DNA from: Daldinia sp. FL1419
Lineage: Eukaryota; Ascomycota; Sordariomycetes; Xylariales; Hypoxylaceae
Direction of reading: 5' to 3'
Length of the DNA stretch: 64,000 bases
Assembly: GCA_025201765.1 (NCBI GenBank)
Contig: MU623415.1
Location: 1-64,000, forward strand
Made by a program: the position numbers and the translations under genes. Under the pieces are notes generated by a model. The model worked only from the letters and a program-made list of their open reading frames with translations, was not told the origin of the DNA and did not search any database. Shown one piece after another: positions 53,464 through 64,000 of the stretch; position 1 is the first letter of the stretch; the number at the start of each line of letters is the position of its first letter.

Positions 53464-56052
53464 GATGGGTGATGGAAACACTACGCAATCTTTACAACAG
53501 GTAGATATTCCCTTCAAAATCCGACACCACCTAACCAAGACTGCGCAATACTATTGTTGCGATGAACTAATAAAATATTGTTCTAAATCACGTCGGCGTT
53601 GGACCAAGTTCCAACAACGGATATTATACACAAATAATGACAAGGGGGAAAGCTGTGAAACATGTAGTGCAAAAGCAGCGGACGAAGACAATGATAAGAG
53701 CTCAGCTCTAGCACATATAAATCCCACATCTTTTGTCATCTTGCCCCTCAGCTTCCCTATCAGCGTCACGACGTTACCTACCCAGATCGGACCGTTCAGT
53801 AACTGTACGCTGGGTCGAATAGGATAAGAGTGAATGCTACGCAAGATCCTTACCCAGACTATTATACGATGATCTTACCCTGATCAGTAACTCGCCTGTT
53901 AGAACCCATAAGCCGCCAAGCACGAATAACCTAGTCACACCACTGTGCCGCTTTGCGCCATAGAACTTGTCATTGGCCTATTCGATATGATCATACTGAC
54001 ATAGCCAGTAACAGAGCGGCAGTCATTCTACCCATGTACTAACAAGGAAGCTAGGTTAGATAGATATTCGCGAAGCAGGGTCTTAGAGTTCAACTTGGGG
54101 AATACTTGAACTTTTTCCAAATAGCAGTCAAACAAGAACGAAACCTACGACCGTATATAAATTAATTCCACACATTCAGTGGTTTTGAATCTGATCCATA
54201 TTTCGAGCCGTCATGCGAGACATCGACGTCTAAACAGGCTAGTGCTCAATCACGTCGAAACCCCCATCCTCGATACAATACGGGTTTTTTTTTCTGTTAG
54301 CATAGCTCGAAGTAAAACTTACTACGAAACGTGACATTGGATTAGGCATCCGTATTGTTCATATCATCTCACTTCTAGCGGGCTTCTAGAACGTTTTCAG
54401 GCACCCATCTCGCTGTAGCTGTAGCCTTATGTGTCGCATCCACTAGAATGCTTACCACGACCCTACTTAATGCTCAGCTCACGAGATCGCCTTTCGGTTC
54501 GTCGTACGAGGTTTACTTACAGGCAACCCAGCCAGGATATCAGCACTAATATGCACTTTTGGGTGCATTTCGTATAGCGATGCAGGGTATGGAACAGGAT
54601 ATATAATATCCATCCCGCGTCACTCTTCCGGCTCATCTTAGAGACCGGCTTGTCAACTCGGTGAACGAGTTAGGAAATTCCCTTTAGAAGGACAAGAATC
54701 GGATATTAACTCGAAATCTACGGATTATTACCTATTTGAGTTATCCTTAAAGGGCTCGTGTTGCTCCGCTTGGCGTAAGATTTCAACCTCAGATTCTTAA
54801 CTCACATGACGATCTAGGTCCTGGAAGGAGACTTCTTACCGAGAGATTGATTTGCCACACCTAACGAATCTCGTGCTTTGAGATGTGCCCGTTGCTATTA
54901 GACAAGGTTAGGTACCTACCTAGGTAGTTATTATTCAAGATCGAAAGATGCCGACAGCACGTAAATTACCATGATACTTACATTCTTGCTCACGAACAAT
55001 CCATCGCTCTAAACTCGAGGATCAACAAGTTTTCATCAGCATTCTAAACCCAGACTGAATCATGAATGGATCTTCGCATACCTCTTATTCATCATATTGA
55101 CCGAGTACTTATGCCGAAGATAAGCGTCTAACGAGGGTAGTGGATGTTAGTACGCTGCACCGTTAATTATGAACCTACTCAGAAAATGATGATATTCCCA
55201 GTCTGCCGCTACGCAAATGTAAGTGATAGATTATATATAAGCATCAAGATGATGGAATACCCATCATCCAGGATCAACTTTTTCGTTTGCACTCCCTGCA
55301 CCTTTCTGTGACATTCATATCATGATTTAGTAACCCCACGTCGTCAGTGACGAGAACGTCGTATCAGTCTGTCTATGCCGGATTCTTACGTAGAAACTTC
55401 AACTTTAAGCAAGTGACGACAAGCAGGTAGTGCGCGCTAGATTCTAAGGCCTATTGTTAAGCGGAAATGGGGTGCAGATATTGTCCGGCTGTCGCGTTTC
55501 GCCTTCCCGCTACCCACCTAGCTAGCACTTCCGTTCTTTCCTCTTAAAACCGCCGATGGTGCGGATCTCCGCTTAACACCAACCTAGGAAGCCCGATAAA
55601 CGTCGCTTCCGTTCATACTTGTACGACCGTCCTCCCGATATAACGGCAATCCACCTACCCAATAGCAACAAAAAACAAGGGTGTAATGAATGTAGCTAAT
55701 GTGGCTGTGGCGTGGTAGTATTGTAATTTAAAACATGGGAGGTAAGATATAACTAGGTATCTATGCTTACTATTTACTGGAATATTTCTAACGGACTATA
55801 GAGCATGCAGAAGATGCTGTCATAGGAGGAAGCCAAAAAAAAAAAAAAAAGCAAAAACAAAAAAAAAAAAACAAGTAGGCCACTAGACATAAATAGTACC
55901 TCAGCCGACTTTTAGGACGCTCCATTATAATGTCTGTAGATTGCGGTTATGAGGTTTTAGTCTAATACATTAGAGGTACTCGAAATATGCTCCGTATATG
56001 CAATTCTTACCTTCTCACCGAACCCCATCAGCCGTCCGTATTGTAAGACGGG
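53464..56052. other. Intergenic, mostly featureless
   Basis: About 2.6 kb. It holds the PTR2 promoter at its left end, a palindromic-family motif at 54908-54927 and an A-rich tract at 55838-55871. No ORF with recognisable similarity. Confidence 0.5.
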
Positions 56053-56728
56053 CTACTCGTGTTCTTCAACTCCCGACATCAGTGCTCTCATAATCTCCTT
56101 TTCTTTGCGGGCGCTTTTTGTCTCTTCGACAAGTTCATCCCAAGTTTTCCCTAACCATCGATGGATATTCTTCACGCCCGCCTCTTCCCGTATATTTTTA
56201 CTTATACGACCCGCCGGATATCCGCTGCTCATCAGCATTCGGATTACCTCCGGATCTGCACCGTTCAGCAGAAGGAACCTTACCATCTCGGCTCCTTTGG
56301 CAGATTTTCTCAGTGCGGCGCGTTGAAGTGCGCTTTTAGCCTTAGTACCTGCCCGGGCGTTGATATCAGCGCCTTGCTCAAGCAAATACGCTGCCGGGAC
56401 GATTGATGAACCGAACTGTGCTACGTGCCGTAGAGTTTGGCTAGCCCAAGATTCTCCAAAAAGGGGAACAGCCCCAGAGTCTGTGGGCTTGTTCCCAATG
56501 ATTTTCGCGCATCCTTTCGGACAAAAAGCCAATCAGACCGAACTCACAGCCGGCGACATGGCACTTCAAAGGTCTACCATGAGATCTTTCGTGCTTGTCT
56601 CGAAGATCACGGTTCTTAAAACCGTGCAGCCAAAATTCACAGCCCAGAAATTTGCAAGAGCTGCTTGAAGATAGCGAAGATGCACAGTCATAGGGTACGG
56701 TGTCGAGCTTAGAGCCAAGTCGAAAATC
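56053..56728 (-). pseudogene. C2H2 zinc-finger / ankyrin gene remnant
   Basis: Two frames carry fragments that look like parts of one former gene. The frame open at 56728-56441 has two C2H2-like fingers: CKFLGCEFWLHGFKNRDLRD then KHERSH (C-x4-C, H-x3-H) and CHVAGCEFGLIGF then NHWEQAH (C-x4-C, H-x4-H). The frame ending at 56053 has ankyrin-like repeats: AAYLLEQGADINARAG and MVRFLLLNGADPEV. Neither frame begins with a suitable ATG, and no GT-AG intron joins them sensibly. Proteins with such fingers followed by ankyrin repeats are common in filamentous ascomycetes. The overlap of the two frames implies frameshift and loss of the 5' part. Confidence 0.6.
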
Positions 56729-56938
56729 TCAGGGGGCTGGATGATGACCCAGGTTGGATGTCCGGAAATGGCAGAGAGGCTTTGATGAAGAGCTGACTGG
56801 CGACACGGCCATGGGTCCTCTAGGTCACGATGATGCCGTTCGAAATGCCGGATGTTATAGCATATCCCTAGGGTACACCGAGATTAGACAGGACCACCAC
56901 CAAATCAAATATAGCAGCAAGACCTACCCCAAAATTGG

Positions 56939-57253
56939 TCATCTTCGGTTTTTCGCCCCATTCGGACTGAAGAGGGTATCGGTTTTCTCCGGTGTAAATG
57001 TGCTATAGCATGACATAAAATCTTCATCTTTCGACGAGAACTTCATGTAATTCATCTGGGTCGACACCCAATGGACCTTCTGCCCATCTGCAGCAGCCAC
57101 CCCGACTCTACTCTTAGACGCATCATCTGGGAATAGTTCTGGTAGCTTATACTCGAAGTCTTTCCATAAATGTCCTAGGCCTAACTGGCGGGTTTCTTGT
57201 CTCAAGCGGTCCGGACCAGGTATCTCATAAGGTGTTACTGTTGAGCTAGACAT
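56939..57253 (-). CDS. Hypothetical protein, 104 residues
   Basis: ORF from ATG at 57253 (GCTAGAC context upstream) to a stop at 56939. It reads MSSSTVTPYEIPGPDRLRQE and contains WKDFEYKLPELFPDDASKSR and KVHWVSTQMNYMKFSSKDED; no domain recognised. It lies immediately upstream of the C2H2/ankyrin remnant on the same strand, so it might be an earlier exon of that broken gene, though I see no supporting splice. Moderate-to-low confidence that it is expressed. Confidence 0.35.
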   Translation of the reverse strand: MSSSTVTPYEIPGPDRLRQETRQLGLGHLWKDFEYKLPELFPDDASKSRVGVAAADGQKVHWVSTQMNYMKFSSKDEDFMSCYSTFTPEKTDTLFSPNGAKNRR

Positions 57254-57712
57254 CCCAGTAGAGAACCTGCGTAGGAATCAATGCGTAATATGATTGAGGG
57301 GTTTCGTATTATTCTACCACTTTATGTGCCCACCTACCTCTAATAACCAAAAGGTACGAATCAGACTGGTCAGGCTGATTTGCACAGTCACGTCCCTCAA
57401 TCTATCATATATACGTAAATACCTTTTTTTTGGTATATATACCAATCTTCATCCTACCTAGCTGCCTAAGTGCCCCTGTAATACCCATAGGACGCCATTC
57501 GAGTCTACGTCACATTATACCCAGATTCGTAAACTGTCATATGGAGTTATTTTGACTCCTTGCCCCGATTTATGATACATAAATACCAAGGGGGGAATAC
57601 TACAAAAGACGTACACTTGGACTCGAGTGCTATCCCGTCGACAAATTCCGATGTTCCAAGTAAAAGAAAGTGTATACAAAATTGAAAATTGAAACGTGTC
57701 AGATATAAATAT

Positions 57713-59395
57713 TCATAAACGACCCTTCTCGGGACGCCACATCTCATTGATTAGACGACTTGGGTTGACTTTGTCAGGCTGCGCTTCGTCAAGCGATGTG
57801 ATCCCAGTAAGTCTCATACCACTAACTAGCTCTTCGGCGAGAACTATAAGATATCACATGAGTAAATGACAAGTAAAAAAAGAAACGAGAAGAGACGTAC
57901 TGTCAACACATTTTTCCACCCCCTTGGAACCATAGGCCGCCAGAGCGTAAAAAAGGGGGCGGCCCACGCCTACCGCCGTGGCACCCAAGCATATAGCCTT
58001 GAGCACATCAGCGCCGTCACGTAGGCCACCATCAAGGAAGATATCAAGCTTTCCTATTAATTCCGGGCAATACGTCCGGATCTCAAGGAGCGTAGACAAC
58101 GCGTCGGGCGCGGTGTGTGCCTGTCTGCCGCCATGATTACTTAGCAAGATACCCTGACACCCGTGCTCCAGCGCCAACTTCGCGTCTTCGACGCACTGCA
58201 CACCTTTAAGCACAAGGGGCCCACCCCACTCCTTCTTAATCCACGCGAGGTCTTTCCACGACAGCGACGGCTGGAACTGGCTTGACGGTGGGTAGAATCC
58301 GGTATTTTTACCGACTCCAGCCTGGTCGGCGACTTCTTCAAGCCCGGCTTCGAGCGCCTCGTCAGCACGCACCCGCCGGTCCGACGTCCGCTTTCCTAGG
58401 GTGGCCGTGTCGACGGTAACCCATATGCTCCTGAAACCAGCTGCTTTGGCGCGTCTAATCCGGGATAACGTGACCGTGTGATCTGAGTGCACGTAGAGCT
58501 GGAAATGCAGCTGCGAAGGAGGAAACTCCGTCTTCTGCCTTTTACCCGCAGCCTGGCTCGAGATCTTCTGCTGCTCGTCTCTCAGAGCTGCGACAATTTC
58601 CTCCATAGGTAACGAAGACTCGCTACTAATCATAGCATGAGCGCCCCGTCGCGCTAGGCCGCGAACAAATTCGGCCTCGGCGCCCGGGTGGCCACGGCCA
58701 AGCATTCCCATAGCAGAGGCGTAGAATGGGAAGGGTGTGGCGTGACCGAAGATAGTTGATTGAGGAGACACATGCCGGACATCGCGGAGTATCCTGGGGC
58801 GGAAATTAACACGCGACCAAGACGACAGGTTGCCTTGCAACGAAAGGCCGGAGTTGGCAGAACTCGATATGTACGAGTACACGTTGCGGGGGAGTACCGC
58901 CTTGGCTGCTGGTTCGAAGTCTAACGCCGTCACGCATTGCGCGATATGTGGAATCTTGCTAACAACGGGTGGTGATGACAAAGCTGGTGGCGGAGATGAA
59001 GACGGGGACGGGGGTAAGACAGAAGTCATTGCCCGTTTGTTTGACGATAATGCTTTCGTAAGTGATGCTAATGCAGCGGGATCTATCTCGCCGAGGTAGC
59101 TCTCCTTTGGCAGATATTCTAATACGTCTGGCGAATGTACCGTCCGAAATTCTGCTGTGGCATCCTGTTTACTCTATTACTCTTATGGAACTTGCTATCT
59201 ATTACCCAAGCAGTCTTGACATAGAGAGTTTAGTTGGAGATTTATACATACCGTCCCTCCTTGCTTCACCAAAATAGCCGGTCCGCCCGGGTGATGTTCC
59301 AAGTACGGCGTTACGTCGTAGACCTTAGCATTGATCACGATCCAACATGAAGATGCCGTATTGTGTTTGGCTAGCTCGACAGCGTCTAATAACAT
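57713..59395 (-). CDS. Flavocytochrome b2-type L-lactate dehydrogenase
   Basis: Three exons, 59395-59252, 59164-57901 and 57843-57713, introns of 87 and 57 bp; 512 residues. It oxidises an L-2-hydroxy acid (lactate in Cyb2) at FMN and passes electrons through heme b2, normally to cytochrome c. The cytochrome b5 domain (1-75) has the two heme ligands, His35 in HHPGG and His58 in TVHSPDVLEYLP. The FMN domain (about 115-500) shows YSYISSSANS, GHPGAEAEFVRG, QLYV, VDTATLGKRTSDRR, VLKGV (Lys368), catalytic SNHGGRQ (His392), IFLDGG and GRPLFYALAAYG. It lacks an N-terminal extension before the b5 domain, so it is not obviously mitochondrial; fungi have several such cytosolic paralogues. The usual LD after GGRQ is HT, so the exact substrate may differ. 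Confidence 0.92.
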
Positions 59396-59969
59396 TGTTT
59401 GCGTATGACACGTATGCGGTTCTTAGGGAAGAGTACAGGTGCCCTGTATCCTTACGGTCTAATATACTACTTTGGAGGCATCCTAGGTGGCATTTACACC
59501 GCAGATACCCCCTCCGTTTCGGCTCCGCTCGGGTCGCGAACACCTTCAGAGCCACTTCAGCGAGGAGACGTGCGTGTTGTCAATCCCGATATATTCCCAA
59601 CCCCGCAATATTACCCTGTTACCCCGGTTCCTTTTCCCTGCCCACTCTGACAAGATGAATTTAAATGAGGTTTGATTGGTCCGCCAGTGGCTGGCATGAA
59701 TAAGGACACGAGGAGTCTACACACTTCTCATACTAATCAGCCCGGCTCGAGATGGACAGGTGGACACCCGTAATGGGAATCCTTTTCTAAGGTGTTTAGA
59801 AAAGTGGCTAGGGAGCCATTTCTTTGAACATAGGATCTTTTGTTTCGCTAGTGTCGTTGCTATTCTTTCAATCCCTACTATCCTACATCCATAATAGGAT
59901 TTTCCGCACCAAACGAACGGATTCCCGAGGAAGCCAACATAATATACGTGTCCCGCGGTGATGCTCATG

Positions 59970-59970
<1 letters not shown>

Positions 59971-60008
<38 letters not shown>
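59971..60008. repeat. 38-T homopolymer followed by (AAT)n
   Basis: An unbroken run of 38 T, then GCTCAATAATAATAATAATAAC. This resembles the tail of a retroposed (non-LTR/SINE-like or processed) insertion on the minus strand, or simple slippage; no body is recognisable. Length may vary between assemblies. Confidence 0.75.
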
Positions 60009-60011
<3 letters not shown>

Positions 60012-60137
60012 CAATAATAATAATAATAACAAAATCGATGATGATTTCTAGCAATCCATCCAATACCTAGTAGAGAGGTAAAATGCAGAGTTGAGCAAAT
60101 AGGGATGATGGGGGGAGCATAGTAAGTTATCATATAG

Positions 60138-60157
60138 GTACCTGCCTAGGCAGGTAC
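60138..60157. repeat. Perfect 20-bp palindrome GTACCTGCCTAGGCAGGTAC
   Basis: Identical on both strands, a variant of the dispersed palindromic family with CTG replacing CTA symmetrically in both arms. Confidence 0.9.
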
Positions 60158-60546
60158 ACCGGAATTCTCATATACTAACGACTGCGTTAACTCTGGAGTT
60201 CGTCTTTTAGGCGAGAACATATCTAACACTAGGTGGCATAAGAAAGGTTTGATTATCAAGACAATGGGCTGGAATCCAGACAACTTTTCATTGATTATCC
60301 GCTACCAGGTACCTGGCAAGCGGTAAACTCAAAGGTATAAACCATCCGTACCTGCATCACACAACGGAAAGCGTCTATAAGTAATGCTCAACCCATCACC
60401 ACCAAATTACTCGTACTCCTTACCATAGGCCAATTGACATTCATACCGAGGCTTCTCATAACTTCGTACGGTACACCATAACTGCATGCAGAAAGGACCT
60501 ATTGCTAGGCTACTAAAACCATATTTGACCGGGGGTCAAATGATGC

Positions 60547-61584
60547 TTAGTGCGCCATAACCTCTTGAGGCTTAGATGAACCACCAGCCGGTTTCTCGTC
60601 AACCTCCATGGCATCGTCACCACCTTCTACGGCCTCGCCTTCGACTTCTTCTTCGAGGTCATCCTCACTTTCGTTTTCGAGATCGACACTACCCTCATCA
60701 GACACCTCATCCTCCTCAGCAGGCTCACCAGTCTCTACTCCTTCCATTTCGGCGTCTCCGTCGGCGGTTGCGGCGGTGGCACTGGCTTCACCAGCATGCT
60801 CCGCAGCAGCCTCGGCTCCCTCTTCCTCGGCGTCCTCATCAAGCTCATCAGCTCCATATTCTTCCTCGTCAGGCTGGAGATCCGCCTCAGGTTGCTCAGG
60901 GGGGAACTCGGGAGGAGCAGACGCTTCGGAATCCCTATCATCCGAATTAAAATAAATCCACTAGCTCAAGTAACTGTGCACGGAGAGAATTGAAAGGTAC
61001 AAACATACCATTTAATAGCAAAACGGGTGACTCTAGGCTTATCAGCTAGCACATTGCGGCGGATCTTCTCGACAATAGGTTTGGCAGGGGGGTCAGCGTT
61101 TAGCTCGTCAGTTTCGTATTCATTATTCACGTAGTACCCAACGCGAACGAATTCTCGGCCGTCGTATGAGCAAGTGAGAAGGACCACAGTGACTCCGAGG
61201 ATGTCAGCGTCGGGAATGCGGTTGGTCTTGGGGGCATCGGCCTCGAAGATGAACTTGTTGACACCAACAGGGATGGGTCCAACAAGGAGGGAGTCGAGCT
61301 CTTGATCGTACTGGTCACTGTTGATCGAGATTAGCAGGCAACTATCGAAGAGCGCGGGGCGGTAACCTACGAGGTTGCAGAGCCAACATAAGTCAACTTC
61401 CACTCCAAATCTAAGTGACAGTTAGTGATCCAACATTCAATTAACCCAACAAGCTTCCACAACAGACAAACATACCCTTCTCAAGCTGCTCGAGGCATTC
61501 AAAGGTGATCTCGAACACGTAGTTGTCTGTAAATTTGGCGGGGTTGTTCAAAATATTGACACCGAGTAAAGATACGACAGACAT
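60547..61584 (-). CDS. asf1: Histone chaperone Asf1
   Basis: Four exons, 61584-61476, 61410-61371, 61317-61009 and 60934-60547, with introns of 65, 53 and 74 bp; 281 residues. Asf1 binds histone H3-H4 dimers and passes them to CAF-1, HIRA and Rtt109 for nucleosome assembly in replication and transcription. The conserved immunoglobulin-like core (1-155) is complete: SVVSLLGVNILNNPAKF, FEITFECLEQLE, DQELDSLLVGPIPVGVNKF, VVLLTCSYDGREFVRVGYYV, VTRFAIKWDSEASAPPEFPP. The intron at 60935-61008 was chosen because it recreates AIKWDSE; a 44-bp alternative gives non-conserved residues. The tail (156-281) is highly acidic with DEEEY, AEEEG and VDLENESEDDLEE, typical of fungal Asf1. Confidence 0.96.
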
Positions 61585-63317
61585 CTTGATCGACTGTGGC
61601 GGTGAGTAGCCCTGAAAGATACGTAGCTAGAATGTATAACGAGAAAAAAAAAAAAAAAGATGAATGATTAGAAATGTAAAAGAGTTGAATTGTTGAAGAG
61701 GAGGAGTTGAGACGGAGAGAAGTTGTGGTCTTCAAATGGGAGATTGGCGGTGGGTGCTTCCTTAGTGTTTATTTTGCGACCTGGAAACTACCTACCTAAC
61801 CTAACCAGTTGCCAGCTAACCAAAGGGTCAAGCAGGGGTCATTTTTTTTCTAAGAGGGCAACGCGCTTTTTTTTGCAGAGAGCGCGTTCAGTGCTTGCAT
61901 TCAGGTATCAATAGGTACATGGCCTAAGTGTATAAGTGGGCAAGCCTGCAAACCGCAACCACGCTAATTATCCGTGCACGGAACTTAATTCGACAGCGCA
62001 CTCAGATTTCCGGTACGTACCCGCACACAACTAACCTTGTTTTAAGGAACTTTACAACTTTAGGTTGCTTGCTACCTACCTAGGTACCTACACTAGGTAA
62101 GTACCACTTTAGGAGGTACATAACATACTACTAATAACCACGTAGATATTACCCATCTTCCTTTACACGTGTAGGCTATAGGCAATCCAATATGATATCC
62201 AAAGAGGTAAGGTATATGGGTTATGAGTCATCTATAAACAAAGAGACTGTGGGGGGAAAATGATACTGTTAAAGTTCATTCAGATATAAAAGAATGTGTA
62301 CCTACCTACATACTGGAAAAATTTATCTATAAACGGCTGGATCCCACATACCTACTAAGAGCGGATAGTCACATGTATTTTTGAATGGGGATTGAAACAC
62401 AAACCAACAGAGCGCCCATCCCGTTCTCCAAATAAATTTGCTACACATAATATGCATTTGTAAAAAGGAACAACTCGTCTTTTCTCTTAGACCTAGCATG
62501 ATACAAAGCTTTTTGAGGAAATTTATGGGAATACGGAACCCAGGACGTTAAGCAATAGGTACCTGCGTATAAGTATTCCAAGGTCGAATAACTAACCTAC
62601 ATGTACTACATGTTACCTATATGGTAAGTACTCGGAGAAAGTACCTAGAGTAAGGGAACACCTAAGTACATACATAATATCTCTACATGGCCATTTGGAC
62701 CGATTTGAGCCGCGCTAGCCCGCTTTTAGTAAGGCTCAAATAAGAAGAGATCTCTGCTTGCCTCGATAGCGTTATTGTTTTATCGAGTGCAAGCTTTATT
62801 AATCATTAAAACTACAACTTTTTTTTTCTTCAATTGTTGGCCAGCTCTCCATTTGCGCGATACACCTGCTACCATCTATCCCATGCAGGTCAATGATAAT
62901 TAAAGATTAATAAAGGCTGAAGTGCCGTATTTAATGCGACTTCTCACAATTGCCTGTCATTCAATATATCAATCTTTTAAATACTCAGCCGATTTACTTC
63001 CGAACAGCTTGAGGATACATATTCATTCGGGTGTTCCGACGATACTAACATTGTCGCAGTGTCGGCACTGCTCGTAGCAGTCGTGAGAATCATTACAGAT
63101 ATCAACGGTTCCTGCGCTGCAAGAAGCTCCGATCCATCCTCGATATTTCTTTATCGCAAGACTTGGGTGATAAAACCATACAGTGCCTAGGATCTGGCTA
63201 CGTCAACGTTGCGACCGAACTATCGTACGGAATACTTAATTTCCTCCTACCTACCTACATTATCAATCGCCTCAACGCCGGTTCGGGACCCTGTTGATTT
63301 CGCGCGCCTTGTGCAAA
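61585..63317. other. Divergent promoter region of asf1 and rna14
   Basis: 1.73 kb between two divergently transcribed housekeeping genes. A palindromic array (CTACCTACCTAGGTACCTACACTAGGTAAGTACC-type) sits at 62072-62105, with related GGTACC motifs near 62553 and 62632. ORFs at 61723-61914 and 63209-63424 are not supported. Confidence 0.5.
62072..62105. repeat. Palindromic TACCTAGGTA array
   Basis: Inverted copies of CTACCTACCTAGGTACC and CTAGGTAAGTACC lie side by side in the asf1-rna14 spacer. Same family as 29574, 35695, 50557 and 60138. Confidence 0.8.
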
Positions 63318-64000
63318 ATGGCCTCGGAAGATTCTGGAGACGCGTCTGTCCAACAAGGCGGTACTCCTGCGTGGAGCGCGGAAGGTTGGAATGGTGCGAC
63401 GGACAATATGAGCTCATATACTGAGAATAGCAATCAACATGCGAATGTTAATAATGATCACGTTCCATCTGTTGATGCATCTGATGACGAGGATGGTGGA
63501 GAATATGATCCAGAGTCTGTTACAATCACTACAGCACCTGAACCTATTGTGGAACGCCCTGCCTCCGACTCCCCTCGCCCGTCTAAGAAGCCCAAGACGG
63601 CGGGCGGCTTTGTTGTTGAAGATTCTTCTGATGAAGAAGATGATGCCCCAACCTCAGCTCCAGCTCCAGCTCCAGCCCCGTTATATTCACCCAGTACCTT
63701 AAATCCTGCTGCTACAGAAGCTCAGGCTCAACCTCTCAGTCATCCACCCCCCCAACCAGTCGCCACACCTCAGAACGTGCCTTCTGGTGCCATTGCTCAA
63801 GCGAGTGATGATCCAGTCTCTACGGCGGTCCCGTCTACCGTAGCCGCTGCTAATGCAGCACGTTTAAGACTTCCTACTGACGTTGTTGGCCTACTTGAGG
63901 ATCGCATTAAACAGGATCCTCGTGGCGACCTCGAGGCTTGGTTGGCTCTGATCGAAGAGCAGAAGCGACGCCACAACATTGAAGAAACGCGGTTTGCTTA
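63318..64000 (+). CDS. rna14: mRNA 3'-end processing protein Rna14, 5' part (runs off the window)
   Basis: Open from ATG at 63318 to the window edge, 227 codons. Rna14 is the CstF-77 subunit of cleavage factor IA, which with Rna15 and Pcf11 defines the poly(A) site. The first about 180 residues are a low-complexity acidic/Pro-Ala region (VVEDSSDEEDD, APAPAPAP) typical of filamentous fungal Rna14. The conserved HAT-repeat domain begins near 182: RLRLPTDVVGLLEDRIKQD then PRGDLEAWLALIEEQKRR. The rest of the gene lies outside. The gene is head-to-head with asf1. Confidence 0.9.
   Translation, partial: MASEDSGDASVQQGGTPAWSAEGWNGATDNMSSYTENSNQHANVNNDHVPSVDASDDEDGGEYDPESVTITTAPEPIVERPASDSPRPSKKPKTAGGFVVEDSSDEEDDAPTSAPAPAPAPLYSPSTLNPAATEAQAQPLSHPPPQPVATPQNVPSGAIAQASDDPVSTAVPSTVAAANAARLRLPTDVVGLLEDRIKQDPRGDLEAWLALIEEQKRRHNIEETRFA

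Larger units (their letters stand above)
59396..60546. other. Intergenic with homopolymer tract
   Basis: About 1.15 kb between the lactate dehydrogenase promoter and the asf1 3' end. Overlapping plus-strand ORFs at 59347-59675 have no recognisable similarity. Contains the T tract at 59971-60008 and the palindrome at 60138-60157. Confidence 0.5.

Noticed and set aside
59347..59675. Overlapping plus-strand ORFs next to the lactate dehydrogenase 5' end
   Set aside because: They overlap the promoter and first exon on the other strand, in three frames, with no similarity.
60961..61009. Shorter 44-bp final intron for asf1
   Set aside because: It would give non-conserved residues; the 74-bp intron recreates the conserved AIKWDSE of Asf1.
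1..64000. CRISPR arrays, operons, bacterial insertion sequences, riboswitches and viral elements
   Set aside because: Scanned for and not found; the window is fungal nuclear DNA with single-gene transcription units.

Overview
The window is nuclear DNA of a filamentous ascomycete (Pezizomycotina, most likely Sordariomycetes; the order is not resolved, Xylariales is only a guess). The evidence is many 43-170 bp GT-AG introns with CTAAC/CTGAC-like branch sites, an Atg17, RTA1, NB-ARC NLR, Zn2Cys6 and GH43_24 gene content, wide intergenic spaces, an AT-rich (RIP-like) block at the left edge, and frequent palindromic TAGGTACCTA-type microsatellites. I found no tRNA, rRNA, CRISPR or bacterial-type feature.

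Layout. 1-1.9 kb is an AT-rich block containing a 570 bp TA-flanked MITE with 53 bp terminal inverted repeats. 2.7-15.4 kb is a normal genic stretch: a riboflavin-kinase-like domain protein, atg17, an Ure2p-like glutathione S-transferase, a conserved-looking hypothetical, a Mpv17/PMP22-family membrane protein, an acyl-protein-thioesterase-like hydrolase and a sugar O-acetyltransferase. 15.6-23.4 kb is an accessory region: a decayed Zn2Cys6 regulator, an intact RTA1-family transporter, a 5'-truncated CrtC/Diels-Alderase-like pseudogene, and a large NB-ARC NLR-type gene whose 3' end appears to be out of frame by one base. 24.5-31 kb holds a small secreted cysteine-containing protein, a DUF7726-like protein, a hypothetical protein, a possible 29-residue membrane microprotein and a protein with six spaced copies of an EFLxYL-like motif.

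31-37.4 kb is a long gene-poor stretch leading into a 5-exon RasGAP gene. Then come a secreted GH43_24 exo-beta-1,3-galactanase with CBM35, a SAT4/rhodopsin-like fragment, an alpha/beta hydrolase, a small zinc-ribbon protein, a PTR2 peptide transporter, a C2H2/ankyrin remnant, a cytochrome-b2-like L-lactate dehydrogenase, asf1 (histone chaperone) and the 5' part of rna14, which runs off the right edge.

The housekeeping genes (atg17, RasGAP, asf1, rna14) look intact. The broken genes are concentrated at 15.6-23.4 kb and near 44.9 and 56 kb. I could not show a complete new multi-gene system. The best leads are the EFLxYL repeat protein, the membrane-segmented NLR with its one-base defect, the riboflavin-kinase-like domain without the expected catalytic glutamate, and the MITE. 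Multi-exon models were built by hand from reading frames and splice sites; exon coordinates are given in each entry.
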